From: Candidatus Villigracilis affinis
Lineage (GTDB): Bacteria; Chloroflexota; Anaerolineae; Anaerolineales; Villigracilaceae
Assembly: GCA_016718275.1 (NCBI GenBank)
Contig: JADKEA010000025.1
Span: 1 to 64,000, forward strand
Direction: 5' to 3'
DNA length: 64,000 nucleotides
The notes under the pieces are model-generated. The model was not told the origin of the DNA and did not search any database. It saw nothing but the letters and a program-made list of their open reading frames with translations. Of the stretch, positions 45,877 to 53,956 are shown in pieces (the stretch's first letter is position 1; each line of letters starts with the position of its first letter). A program made the position numbers and the translations under genes.

Positions 45877-48210
45877 ATGACACCTAATTTCACTCCCCGC
45901 CCCTCCCAACAGAACATCCTCCGCTACAACGGCGGACGGCTTGGTATTGCCGCCGTGCCTGGCGCTGGCAAGACCCACATCCTCTCGGCGCTTGCGGCGA
46001 AGATCATCAGGGAAGGCGATCTGCAAGATGGGCAGGAAGTGCTTATCGTCACCCTCGTCAACTCAGCGGTGGATAATTTCGACAAGCGCATCAAACAGTT
46101 TTTCAACAGCCCCATCGAGTCGTTGTACAAATATCGCGTGCGCACCCTGCACGGGCTTGCGCACGACATCGTCCGCGAGAAGCCTGCGCGTGTGGGGCTT
46201 GAAGAACGCTTCAGCATCATCGACGAGCGCGAAGCGGGCTTTATCCGCCGCGAGTCGGTCAATGCGTGGCTGGCATCCAATTCACTCGATGACTATCTCG
46301 ACCCCGCCCTCGACAATTCCAAACAGGATTGGATTCGCCGCTCGCAACTGCCCGATCTGGTGGATTCCCTCGCTTTGGCATTTATCCGCTCTGCGAAAGA
46401 TCGCCTCCTGACTCCCGAAAGCCTGCGAGCCAAACTAGACGCATCTTTCGCCCCGTTGCCGCTCGCCGAACTCGGCTACAGCATCTACGCGGACTATCAA
46501 CGCGCCCTCGCCTATCGCGGCGCAGTGGACTTCGATGATCTCATCCGCTATGCGCTGACCCTGCTCGAAAGCGACGAAGAATTTCTGGAGCGATTGCATT
46601 ATCGCTATCCCTACATTTTGGAAGATGAAGCACAGGATTCAAGTCAGACTCAGGAGAGGATACTCGCCTTGTTATCTGGCGGTTCTCTCCCCTCTCCTCT
46701 CAGGAGAGGGGTCGGGGGTGAGGTCGGAAATTGGGTGCGCGTCGGTGACCCCAACCAGGCCATCTTTGAAACCTTCACCACCGCCTCGCCCGAACTCCTG
46801 CGGAAATTCATCCGCGAAAACCCAAGCCAGGATATGCCCGAGTCGGGACGTTCGCAACCGTCCATTCTTGCGCTGGCGAATCATCTCATTGACTGGGTGA
46901 TGACTGCGCATCCCGATCCCAATGTGCGGACGGCGTTGTCGCTGCCGCATATCATCCCTGTGCCTGAAAACGACCCGCAGCAAAACCCGCCTGAGAACCC
47001 TGAGGGCATCAAATTCATCAGCAAAAAGTACACACCCGAAAATGAACTTGAAGCGGTGGCCAAGTCGGTGAAGAATTTTGTCGATTCGTTTGCGGAATTC
47101 CCCGATGAAGAAAAACCGACCATCGCAGTCCTTGTCCCGCGCAACCAACGCGGCGTGGAAGTGGTCAACGAGTTGCGCAAGCGCGGCATCGAGCCGATCG
47201 AATTGATCTCCAGCACAACCGAAACGCGCGCGGCGGCGGGGTCGTTGAATTATTTGTTGTCGTATCTCGCCGATCCACAGTCTGCGCGGAAGTTATCGAA
47301 GGCGTATGAGGTTTGGCGGCGCGATATTTTCGGTTCGAATAAAAACGCAGGGACAGAGCGGCGCTCTACCCAAAATGCAGATCAAGAGCAGGACGCTGCG
47401 GCACTGCGTCAACACATTGAGCAGATTCCGAGCCTGTTGCGCAAGATGGTTAATGTGGAAAATTTCATCGCGCCGAGTCAGGCTGATGAATGGCTGGCCG
47501 CTATCGGTGAGGTGGATTCGCCGCAAGTCATCGAAGAGTTGAGCGTGTTTCGAGTCAATGTCCAGCGCTGGCTGAATGCGGTCGCGCTCCCCATCGATCA
47601 ACTGGTGCTGACGCTGGCGCAGGATGTGTTTAGCGGCGCTTCGGATCTGGCGCTGGCGTATAAACTGGCGCTGGTGCTGCGAAAGGCCGCGGACGATCAT
47701 GCGGATTGGCGTCTGCCTGAGTTGGCTTCGGAGCTGGCGGTGATCGCGAAGAACGAGCGGCGCTTCATCGGCTTTTCAGACGATGACTCTGGCTTCGACC
47801 CCGAGCGGCATCGCGGCAAGGTGGTGGTGACGACGATGCACAAGGCGAAGGGGCTGGAGTGGGACCGCGTGTATATGATGTCGGTCAATAATTATGACTT
47901 CCCGTCGAACATGCCGAATGACCGCTTTATTTCGGAAAAATGGTTCGTGCGCAGTGGATTGAATCTCGAAGCCGAAGCACTGGAACAACTGAAAGCGCTG
48001 GAGTCGAACAGCGAATACGACTGGTACGAAGAAGGCACAGCCACCATGCGCTCGCGGTTGGATTACGTCAAGGAACGCCTGCGCCTGTTATACGTGGGCA
48101 TCACCCGCGCGAAAAAGGATTTGATCGTGACGTGGAATTCAGGTCGCCAGGGCGATGCGACGCCGAGTCTGGCGATGTCTGAGTTGATGGGCTGGTGGGA
48201 GGGAAAGTAA
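45877..48210 (+). CDS. UvrD/PcrA-type ATP-dependent DNA helicase
   Basis: A 777-residue superfamily-1A helicase. In order: Q-motif (FTPRPSQQNILRY), Walker A AAVPGAGKT, motif Ia, motif II YILEDEAQDSSQ, motif III VRVGDPNQAIFETF, motif V TTMHKAKGLEWDRVY and motif VI LLYVGITRAKKDL. It should unwind DNA in repair or recombination. Between motifs II and III a short palindromic repeat (46679-46725) has been inserted in frame, adding roughly GGSLPSPLRRGVGGEVG. No nuclease domain follows. The ATG at 45877 lacks a clear ribosome site. Confidence 0.93.
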   Translation: MTPNFTPRPSQQNILRYNGGRLGIAAVPGAGKTHILSALAAKIIREGDLQDGQEVLIVTLVNSAVDNFDKRIKQFFNSPIESLYKYRVRTLHGLAHDIVREKPARVGLEERFSIIDEREAGFIRRESVNAWLASNSLDDYLDPALDNSKQDWIRRSQLPDLVDSLALAFIRSAKDRLLTPESLRAKLDASFAPLPLAELGYSIYADYQRALAYRGAVDFDDLIRYALTLLESDEEFLERLHYRYPYILEDEAQDSSQTQERILALLSGGSLPSPLRRGVGGEVGNWVRVGDPNQAIFETFTTASPELLRKFIRENPSQDMPESGRSQPSILALANHLIDWVMTAHPDPNVRTALSLPHIIPVPENDPQQNPPENPEGIKFISKKYTPENELEAVAKSVKNFVDSFAEFPDEEKPTIAVLVPRNQRGVEVVNELRKRGIEPIELISSTTETRAAAGSLNYLLSYLADPQSARKLSKAYEVWRRDIFGSNKNAGTERRSTQNADQEQDAAALRQHIEQIPSLLRKMVNVENFIAPSQADEWLAAIGEVDSPQVIEELSVFRVNVQRWLNAVALPIDQLVLTLAQDVFSGASDLALAYKLALVLRKAADDHADWRLPELASELAVIAKNERRFIGFSDDDSGFDPERHRGKVVVTTMHKAKGLEWDRVYMMSVNNYDFPSNMPNDRFISEKWFVRSGLNLEAEALEQLKALESNSEYDWYEEGTATMRSRLDYVKERLRLLYVGITRAKKDLIVTWNSGRQGDATPSLAMSELMGWWEGK
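46689..46711. repeat. REP-like palindrome inside a helicase gene
   Basis: CCCCTCTCCT (46689-46698) and AGGAGAGGGG (46702-46711) form a 10-bp stem with a 3-base loop, followed by GTCGGGGGTGAGGTC. This CTCTCCTCTCAGGAGAGGGG GTCGGGG type is a dispersed repeat in many bacteria. Here it is translated in frame. Confidence 0.85.
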
Positions 48211-48364
48211 GGCCAAGAAGGAAACTTCAAAATCTTGAAAGAAGACTGATGAAAGCGTCAGGTTCTTCTTTTACAAAGTATATATAAGAAAATCTCTCAA
48301 AAATAATATTCTATTTTGGGTTAATTTGGATTCTCTTGTAATATTTCACAATCTGAGATGAAGT

Positions 48365-48589
48365 ATGCCTAAAACCATTTATTCCGATAAATACAAACGA
48401 GTTTTAGAACTTTTACGTCAAGCTAGAAAAGATGCTGGTTTAACTCAGATAGATGTCGCAGGTGCATTAGGAAAATCTCAGTCATATGTGGCGAAGTGTG
48501 AGAGCGGGGAACGCAGAATTGATGTAGTTGAGTTATATGAGTTTGCAAATTTATATCAAAAATCAATTGGCTTTTTCTTGGATGAATAA
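48365..48589 (+). CDS. XRE-family HTH regulator
   Basis: A 74-residue protein that is nearly all helix-turn-helix. The lambda-repressor-like motif is TQIDVAGALGKSQSYVAKCE, followed by a dimerisation helix (VVELYEFANLYQKSIGFFLDE). Size and position just before a nuclease gene resemble controller proteins of type II restriction systems, which time nuclease expression. It is one base from the nuclease gene. The DNA here is AT-richer than the flanks, suggesting acquisition by transfer. Confidence 0.86.
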   Translation: MPKTIYSDKYKRVLELLRQARKDAGLTQIDVAGALGKSQSYVAKCESGERRIDVVELYEFANLYQKSIGFFLDE

Positions 48590-48590
48590 A

Positions 48591-49222
48591 ATGGAAAAAA
48601 GTAAATCGTTACCCGATTGGCCTCCCGACGACGAATCTTTCGTTCGCCTCAGTAATGTAAAGAAGAAGATTCTCGAAATCCTTTGGTCGCTAAACTGGGT
48701 GAACACACACGATATCCACGAAGTAACGGGACAGTCATATTATGATCGTCGCATTCGCGAACTGCGCGAATCTGGATGGCAGATAGAAACTGACGGATTG
48801 AAATATCGACTTAAATCTCGGGAAAAACTACCAGGGAATAGCCGTGAGTACCCATCTGCCATGCAGAAAAGGAAGTGCTTACTCGTGATATGAACATTTG
48901 CCAAATTTGCGGCACAACTCATTCACGTATGGAATATGATCATAAAATACCAAGAGAGAGGTTCGGACCCACTGAAGTAAGTAATCTTCAACTATTATGC
49001 AGCCCATGTAATGTTGATAAAAGGGGAGCTTGTAAAAAATGCACATTGGCAACGTGTGATGGGTGTCCATATGCCTACCCAGAGTTATTCAAAGGACGAT
49101 TTGTTTTACTGACTGACAACACTACATCCAGTCAGATTGAAGCAGAAGCGGCAAAGAAAGGTGTTACTAAATCAGCGCTTATTTTAAGTGTGCTACAACA
49201 GTATTTTAAACGGGGAGAATAG
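48591..49222 (+). CDS. wHTH-HNH restriction endonuclease, frame-disrupted
   Basis: A protein of about 210 residues. The N-terminal half is a winged-helix domain (KKKILEILWSLNWVNTHDIH, RIRELRESGWQIETDGLKYR). The C-terminal half is an HNH nuclease: CQICGTTHSRMEYDHKIP then NLQLLCSPCNVDKRG, with two zinc CxxC pairs and the catalytic His of EYDHKIP. A missing A near 48872 separates the halves; repair gives QKRKVLTRDMNICQICG. It sits between an XRE regulator and a convergent DNA methyltransferase, so it is the likely restriction enzyme. The recognition site is unknown. Confidence 0.82.
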
Positions 49223-49223
49223 T

Positions 49224-50636
49224 TTATTCTGGTTTATAGAAGCCAATAACATACTCTTCGTGCATTCTTTGTTGAATTTGTGATGTAGCATCACGGTTGG
49301 TGCCAGCTGGCAACATTCTACGATTACGGTCCAGTTGTCGGATACCGACTTTGGGGATTTCAAAACCAGATTTTTTCCCAATCGCAATAAGGCACTCTTC
49401 AACCTTAGCATCTTCCCCTGCAAGTGTCGAATTGCCAACTACAACCACAGATGCTTTACCAGGTTTGAGTACGCGATACATTTCATCTAAAGCAAGAGAC
49501 ATTTCAGAATAGTATCTATGAAGCGAAACGGACTTCGTTTTGCTTTTTTTATTTACCCGCGCAATGACATGTTCTACATTATCAGGAAGCTCAACAGAAC
49601 ACCCATTGTAAGTTCCTTCGCTGCCAATGTAAGTTTTTCTTTTTTGCGTTAGTTCGCCAATTGGATATCCAAACCAAACAAGAGAAAACTTGTGAGCGCG
49701 CATATAATCTATTGCATTTGAAGCATATGGCGGAGATGTCACGATGAGATCCACGCTATTCGTTTCTATCGGGAGCGCCTGGGCATTTCCATAGCTTAGT
49801 ATTGGAAAGGCATTGTTTGGTGAATAATTAAGAACACCTTTAATATTAGATTCGTATTTTTTCTTAAATTCAGCCAAGGGGGATCGAAGCTTTTTTGTTA
49901 GATGCTTTTTATTTTCAGAGTCATTATCCTCACCTAAAATAAGTTGCCCATCTTTGCTAAAAATAGTTCTAGCTCGGTGGGGGCGCGTATGGGCTAAATC
50001 AATAGCAAGTGAAACCCCACCAGTTTTTGTAATAATGACAGATGAAAACACCAATTTGAAGAAATCACTTATTGAATGGTCTTCAATTTTATTAATTTCG
50101 CTTAACAAGGCCAACAACTCAACTTGCACATCTTTTGAGAACCAATAATCTAGAAAGTCACAAGTTTTGATATCAAAGATTTTCGACCTTGAGCTGAAGA
50201 CCATCTCTGGCGATGATGATATAGCATTAAGGGCATTCGTGAGTATTTGTCCTGCAATTGTGTGTAATGATGTAACACTATAATTTCTCTCTTTTACTTT
50301 TGAAAGCAGTATTGCTAATGGATCAATATCTACACCAATTGCTTTCCTACCAAGCAGATAAGCTTCGAAAAGACTCGTTCCTGACCCCACCATAGTATCC
50401 AAAACAATATCTCCAGGCTGAGTCAATGCCAATATGAATTTCCTTGGTAATTGAGGAGGAAATTTAGCAGGAAAAGAGTGGATTTTATGGGCTGGGTGAA
50501 AATCGGTACTGTTATCTTGAAAGTTTAGATCGCCCACTAGACAACGATTTAGTCTGTCAAGATAACTACCTTCACCCCAATTCTCTTGTAGGGATAATTT
50601 CTTTTCTTCGGTAAAATTTAATATCATCTGCTGCAT
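49224..50636 (-). CDS. DNA methyltransferase (N4-cytosine/N6-adenine class)
   Basis: A 470-residue modification enzyme. The SAM-binding motif I is DTMVGSGTSLFEAYLLG and the catalytic motif IV is TSPPYASNAIDYMRAHKF; the Ser in SPPY favours N4-cytosine. The order (motif I early, SPPY late) indicates circular permutation as in some beta-type enzymes. HKIHSFPAKFPPQLPRKF is a conserved N-terminal block of this class. It converges on the HNH nuclease gene with a one-base gap. Together with the nuclease and the XRE regulator it makes a compact type II R-M system. It is AT-rich relative to the flanks. Confidence 0.9.
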   Translation of the reverse strand: MQQMILNFTEEKKLSLQENWGEGSYLDRLNRCLVGDLNFQDNSTDFHPAHKIHSFPAKFPPQLPRKFILALTQPGDIVLDTMVGSGTSLFEAYLLGRKAIGVDIDPLAILLSKVKERNYSVTSLHTIAGQILTNALNAISSSPEMVFSSRSKIFDIKTCDFLDYWFSKDVQVELLALLSEINKIEDHSISDFFKLVFSSVIITKTGGVSLAIDLAHTRPHRARTIFSKDGQLILGEDNDSENKKHLTKKLRSPLAEFKKKYESNIKGVLNYSPNNAFPILSYGNAQALPIETNSVDLIVTSPPYASNAIDYMRAHKFSLVWFGYPIGELTQKRKTYIGSEGTYNGCSVELPDNVEHVIARVNKKSKTKSVSLHRYYSEMSLALDEMYRVLKPGKASVVVVGNSTLAGEDAKVEECLIAIGKKSGFEIPKVGIRQLDRNRRMLPAGTNRDATSQIQQRMHEEYVIGFYKPE

Positions 50637-50916
50637 TTCATCTCTTGGGCAATTGTACTATAAACAATATTATCTATTTGGTTATAAACATCAATTAGGA
50701 CAAGTTGAAGCATTATTATATTACCTCCTTTTCTGCGTGATGGGGTGCAGAGTTTCCAAGTCAACGTTTGATTTCAGGCATAAGATTGACACCTCCCATT
50801 ATGGAAGAGGGGTTGCTGGGTCAAATGAAAAACGGTCTCAGGAGATAATGTCCACGGGTTCACCACCCTTCGGGGAGCGAGTGTAGGATGCGGCAATAAG
50901 AGCTTTCTACAAGTAC

Positions 50917-51000
50917 AAAATGTCAGTACATCTTTTCGAAAATGTACTGACATTTTGGGGAAAATGTACCGACATGTTTTGGAAAATGTGCTGACATTTT
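50917..51000. repeat. Four palindromic repeats at 22-bp period
   Basis: Near-identical units with consensus AAAATGTRCYGACATTTT start at 50917 (inverted core, AATGTCAGTACAT), 50939, 50961 and 50983, exactly 22 bp apart. Each has the dyad AATGT-4-ACATT. Equal spacing of about two helical turns would put protein dimers on one face of the DNA. They look like an operator or iteron cluster next to the R-M genes. They are too short and too uniform in spacing to be a CRISPR array. The rest of the gap 50637-51065 shows only a decayed AACGGTCTC half-terminator near 50829. Confidence 0.8.
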
Positions 51001-51065
51001 TACCCACGCCTACTTTCATCTGCTGATCAGGTGCGGATTTGGGATGAAAATGCGGCGCAAGGATG

Positions 51066-51104
51066 AAAAACGGTCTCGGGCGGAATGTCCACGAGACCGT
51101 TTTT
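51066..51104. terminator. Terminator, AACGGTCTCG family
   Basis: AAAAACGGTCTCG (51066-51078) and CGAGACCGTTTTT (51092-51104) form a 13-bp stem with T tracts on both sides. It serves the minus-strand oxidoreductase gene that ends at 51115. Related terminators lie at 53504 and 53923. Confidence 0.88.
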
Positions 51105-51114
51105 GTATGCGGCT

Positions 51115-51573
51115 TTACTTCACAGGCGTTAGCAGGATTACTGGAATTTCCCGTGTTGTCTCCCGACGATATTTCTCGAAGATAGGCATCATCTCCACCA
51201 TTTTGTCGTACAGGTGTGTGCGCTCTGGCTCTTGCGCAATGCTCGGGTAGACGTTGAACTGATCCGCGCCAACTTCGATTGTTGCCACAGATTTGGAGAT
51301 CAAGTTGTGATACCAGGCGGGATGACTCTCAGCACCGCTGTTGGAGGCGATGATCACAAACCGCTCTCCATCGCGGACATAGGCAGTTGGGGTCACGCGT
51401 CCCTGTCCACTTTTTGCGCCGAGGGTGTGCAACAGTAAAAGAGTCTTGCCTTCAAAGTGTCCGCCTACTTTGCCTCCATTGACACGAAATTCGGCGATCA
51501 ATTTTTTGTTCCACTCGCTTTCATCACTCATGTATTTCGTGATCTCCTTGCGAATTTTACTCATAGGATGCAT
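51115..51573 (-). CDS. Deazaflavin (F420)-dependent nitroreductase-family protein
   Basis: A 152-residue split-barrel oxidoreductase. GHFEGKTLLLLHTLGAKSG then RVTPTAYVRDGERFVIIASN and SHPAWYHNLISKSVATIEVG are the Ddn-type signature, which normally binds coenzyme F420. The reaction is unknown. The GGGAGAAATCC ribosome site precedes the ATG at 51573. It shares its strand with the DUF2652 gene just upstream and may be co-transcribed with it. Confidence 0.9.
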   Translation of the reverse strand: MHPMSKIRKEITKYMSDESEWNKKLIAEFRVNGGKVGGHFEGKTLLLLHTLGAKSGQGRVTPTAYVRDGERFVIIASNSGAESHPAWYHNLISKSVATIEVGADQFNVYPSIAQEPERTHLYDKMVEMMPIFEKYRRETTREIPVILLTPVK

Positions 51574-51606
51574 GGATTTCTCCCGCTTGGGGAAGAGAGG
51601 TCGGGT

Positions 51607-52770
51607 TTAATGCTCGTGGGTCAGTGTTTGAGTTGCAAGTGAAGCAACCTGAGCTTTGTCCACTTCAATAGGCGGGGAGATGAACGCAGTCCCATCGGCA
51701 AGGTCTTGTTGGATGCGTTGTAGGATCTGTTCCGCTCTCTTTCCCATTTGTGGACCAAAAACAAACCTTGAAAGAAGGTTAGTGATCAAACTCGGCAGCC
51801 AGGCGCCGCGCGACTTACTGAATAAGTTGATCAATCGCGTTCCATCTTTTGTGGGTTCCAATATAAGTGTATTGTAAAAGCTTGCATTCATAGGAGTGGG
51901 GCAGTCCATCGTAAACTGCTCGAAGGGTCGCCAGTCCAAAATGGTCATCCTGGCAGATACTTCTTCGCCATGATAGCAATAGTAAACCGAATCGATCCCC
52001 GTGCGCCCCAGCACCTTGTTGTGCAGTTCCGCTTTCTCCACACCCAGTAAAACGGCGCGATGTTCGGGCTTTGTCAGATATTCCCATAAAATAGACGCAG
52101 GTACGGGGAACTCAAACTTGTAAATACCCAGCGCCTCTTCAGGTCGGACCTCGATCCGCACTCTGTCCTTCAAGCGTTCCCACACCTTATGCATATCATC
52201 CACGTACATTTGCACTTCGCCCACATCCGCGAAGGTCTCACGATGCGGGATCAGGCTGTTTTGGAAATCTTCAAGCCCTAACGCATCCATCACCGACTGG
52301 GTAAAAGCGGCGTACGCCTTGAAGCCTGTTTTCTCTTTGATGTGATTCTTTGCGAGGCGATGCACCAAATTGACATCGTTCCCCACCAGTTCGGTGAAAC
52401 TTCCCAGTTTCTGGGTCATGTACGCACCGTAATGAACGAAGAACTTCAAGTCGAGATTGGGCAGGTTTCGGCAGGCATTGCAGGGGCAGGTGGTATTGAT
52501 CACCATCAGTTCCAACGCCTTGCGGAAGGACGCATACGTGGATTCGATCATATCCAGCAGGCTTTGTCCCTGCAAGAAACCGCCCGCTGGCGCATAGGAA
52601 AAAACAGCGTCGCCTTCCAGTTTGGATATGACCAAAGGGGACTGAGTGTGGCGGATCAACAGATTCAACAAGGCGGTCAGGCTGTCGCGCGCATGTTCCA
52701 GCTCCGACTCGTTGACATACCTTGAGTAGCCTGTAATATCGGAAATGATCAAAAAGCCTTGTTGTGTCAT
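51607..52770 (-). CDS. DUF2652 domain protein with C-terminal SRPBCC-like domain
   Basis: A 387-residue protein. The N-terminal half is DUF2652: FLIISDITGYSRYVNESELE and LVISKLEGDAVFSYAP recall the metal-binding segments of class III nucleotide cyclases. A Cys pair TTCPCNAC and LKFFVHYGAYM follow, then LVGNDVNLVHRLAKN, like the cyclase Asn-Arg region. After about residue 215, FEFPVPASILWEYLTKPEHR begins a START/SRPBCC lipid-binding-like domain. Cyclase activity is not established for the family. A divergent DUF2652 paralogue starts 96 bases away. Confidence 0.87.
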   Translation of the reverse strand: MTQQGFLIISDITGYSRYVNESELEHARDSLTALLNLLIRHTQSPLVISKLEGDAVFSYAPAGGFLQGQSLLDMIESTYASFRKALELMVINTTCPCNACRNLPNLDLKFFVHYGAYMTQKLGSFTELVGNDVNLVHRLAKNHIKEKTGFKAYAAFTQSVMDALGLEDFQNSLIPHRETFADVGEVQMYVDDMHKVWERLKDRVRIEVRPEEALGIYKFEFPVPASILWEYLTKPEHRAVLLGVEKAELHNKVLGRTGIDSVYYCYHGEEVSARMTILDWRPFEQFTMDCPTPMNASFYNTLILEPTKDGTRLINLFSKSRGAWLPSLITNLLSRFVFGPQMGKRAEQILQRIQQDLADGTAFISPPIEVDKAQVASLATQTLTHEH

Positions 52771-52866
52771 ACCGCGATTTATATCACAGGTTAGTAATAA
52801 AATAGAGTATACCTGTCCAATTCAAGGTAGAATAAAAAAAATCAGCATCAAAAGACAGGAGATTTG

Positions 52867-53478
52867 ATGGAACGAAAAACACAAACAGGATATTTGGTAC
52901 TCGCCGATATTTCGGGATACACATCCTTTGTCGCCAGAACCGAGATCGAGCATGCGGAGAAGGCCATCTCCATTTTATTGGAAAACATTATCGAGAGGTT
53001 GGACGATCTGCTTTCCATCGTCAAATTGGAAGGCGACGCTGTCTTTGCGTACGTGCCCGATGAGCAGATGCCCAACTGCAATGTGATGCTTGAACTGCTC
53101 GATAATACCTATGGGCTTTTTCGAGACTCAGCCAGATCTCTGCACGCGCAGGCGACCTGTCCATGCAAGGCGTGTCAGGCCATCCCAGCTCTTGACCTGA
53201 AATTCCTGGTCCATCACGGGGAATACATCATTCAGCAAGTAGCGGGCATCAAGGATCTTATGGGGAACGATGTCACCCTGATCCACAGGCTCGCAAAGAA
53301 CAGCGTCTCCGAATCCACGGGCTGGAATGGGTATGTCCTCTTCACAGGCAATTGTCTGGAACGGATGCAGGCGGATAAGAAGCCTTTCATTCAACAGGCT
53401 GAAACCTATGAGCACCTTGGGAACGTGGAAACGTACGTGATGAATATGCATGTCCGCTACGATGAAATGAAAAAGTAA
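52867..53478 (+). CDS. DUF2652 domain protein
   Basis: A 203-residue protein equivalent to the N-terminal domain of its divergent neighbour. The motifs are YLVLADISGYTSFVARTEIE, IVKLEGDAVFAYVPD, ATCPCKACQAIPALDLKFLV and MGNDVTLIHRLAKNSV. The cyclase-like aspartates (ADISGY, GDAVF) and the Asn/Asp-Arg segment are kept. It lacks the SRPBCC half. The divergent arrangement implies a shared control region of about 95 bases. A terminator follows. Confidence 0.87.
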   Translation: MERKTQTGYLVLADISGYTSFVARTEIEHAEKAISILLENIIERLDDLLSIVKLEGDAVFAYVPDEQMPNCNVMLELLDNTYGLFRDSARSLHAQATCPCKACQAIPALDLKFLVHHGEYIIQQVAGIKDLMGNDVTLIHRLAKNSVSESTGWNGYVLFTGNCLERMQADKKPFIQQAETYEHLGNVETYVMNMHVRYDEMKK

Positions 53479-53503
53479 CCCCGCTTTATATTGGAACAAC
53501 AAG

Positions 53504-53539
53504 AACGGTCTCTGATGAAATATTCACGAGACCGTTTTT
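53504..53539 (+). terminator. Terminator, AACGGTCTC family
   Basis: AACGGTCTC (53504-53512) and GAGACCGTT (53528-53536) form a 9-bp stem followed by TTTTT, 26 bases after the DUF2652 stop. Confidence 0.85.
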
Positions 53540-53759
53540 ATTTCCGCAGGGAGAATCCCGTACTCCGTAGTACAATGAAATCAGGTCACTTGATGGTAAA
53601 TTGCCTATACGCGGGGGATATGGAGTATCGCTTGTAAGCAGCCCAACGAAAAAACCTCATATTCATCGGAACATCGAACAGCTGCCGCCTTTGTAAAAGG
53701 TGCGTCTGGCTATTTAAGTCCGAATCAAAAACTTATGCAGTACCCAAGGAGCAAGTCAA

Positions 53760-53909
53760 ATGAATGCAACCCCCACCGCCACCAAAGTCAAAGCCAAGCG
53801 CCCATCCAAAGGCATGGCCAGACACAACCGCCTCGTAAAACAGGAAGCCCGCAAGAACAGTGTGCCCGGCACAGTTGTCAAAAAGGGCAAACGCCCTGCG
53901 GCAAAGTAA
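53760..53909 (+). CDS. Small basic protein
   Basis: A 49-residue, strongly basic protein (start MNATPTATKVKAKRPSKG, end VVKKGKRPAAK), too short to stand out from chance frames but well supported. AAGGAG lies eight bases before the ATG, and a strong terminator follows 13 bases after the stop. It has no hydrophobic segment. The Lys/Arg/Pro composition suggests nucleic-acid binding, which is inference only. Confidence 0.65.
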   Translation: MNATPTATKVKAKRPSKGMARHNRLVKQEARKNSVPGTVVKKGKRPAAK

Positions 53910-53922
53910 GTTGAGATATAAG

Positions 53923-53954
53923 AACGGCCTCGGAAAATTCCGAGGCCGTTTTAC
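53923..53954. terminator. Terminator between convergent genes
   Basis: AACGGCCTCGG (53923-53933) and CCGAGGCCGTT (53940-53950) form an 11-bp stem followed by TTTTACTTTT on the plus strand. It stands between the small basic protein and the ThDP enzyme gene. Confidence 0.85.
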
Positions 53955-53956
53955 TT

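Noticed and set aside
50653..50886. Plus-strand frame of 77 codons after the methyltransferase
   Set aside because: Composition is unlike a protein and it runs into a decayed terminator repeat; no ribosome site.
50917..51000. CRISPR array
   Set aside because: The repeats follow each other with only four bases between 18-bp units, so there are no spacers; no cas genes are present.
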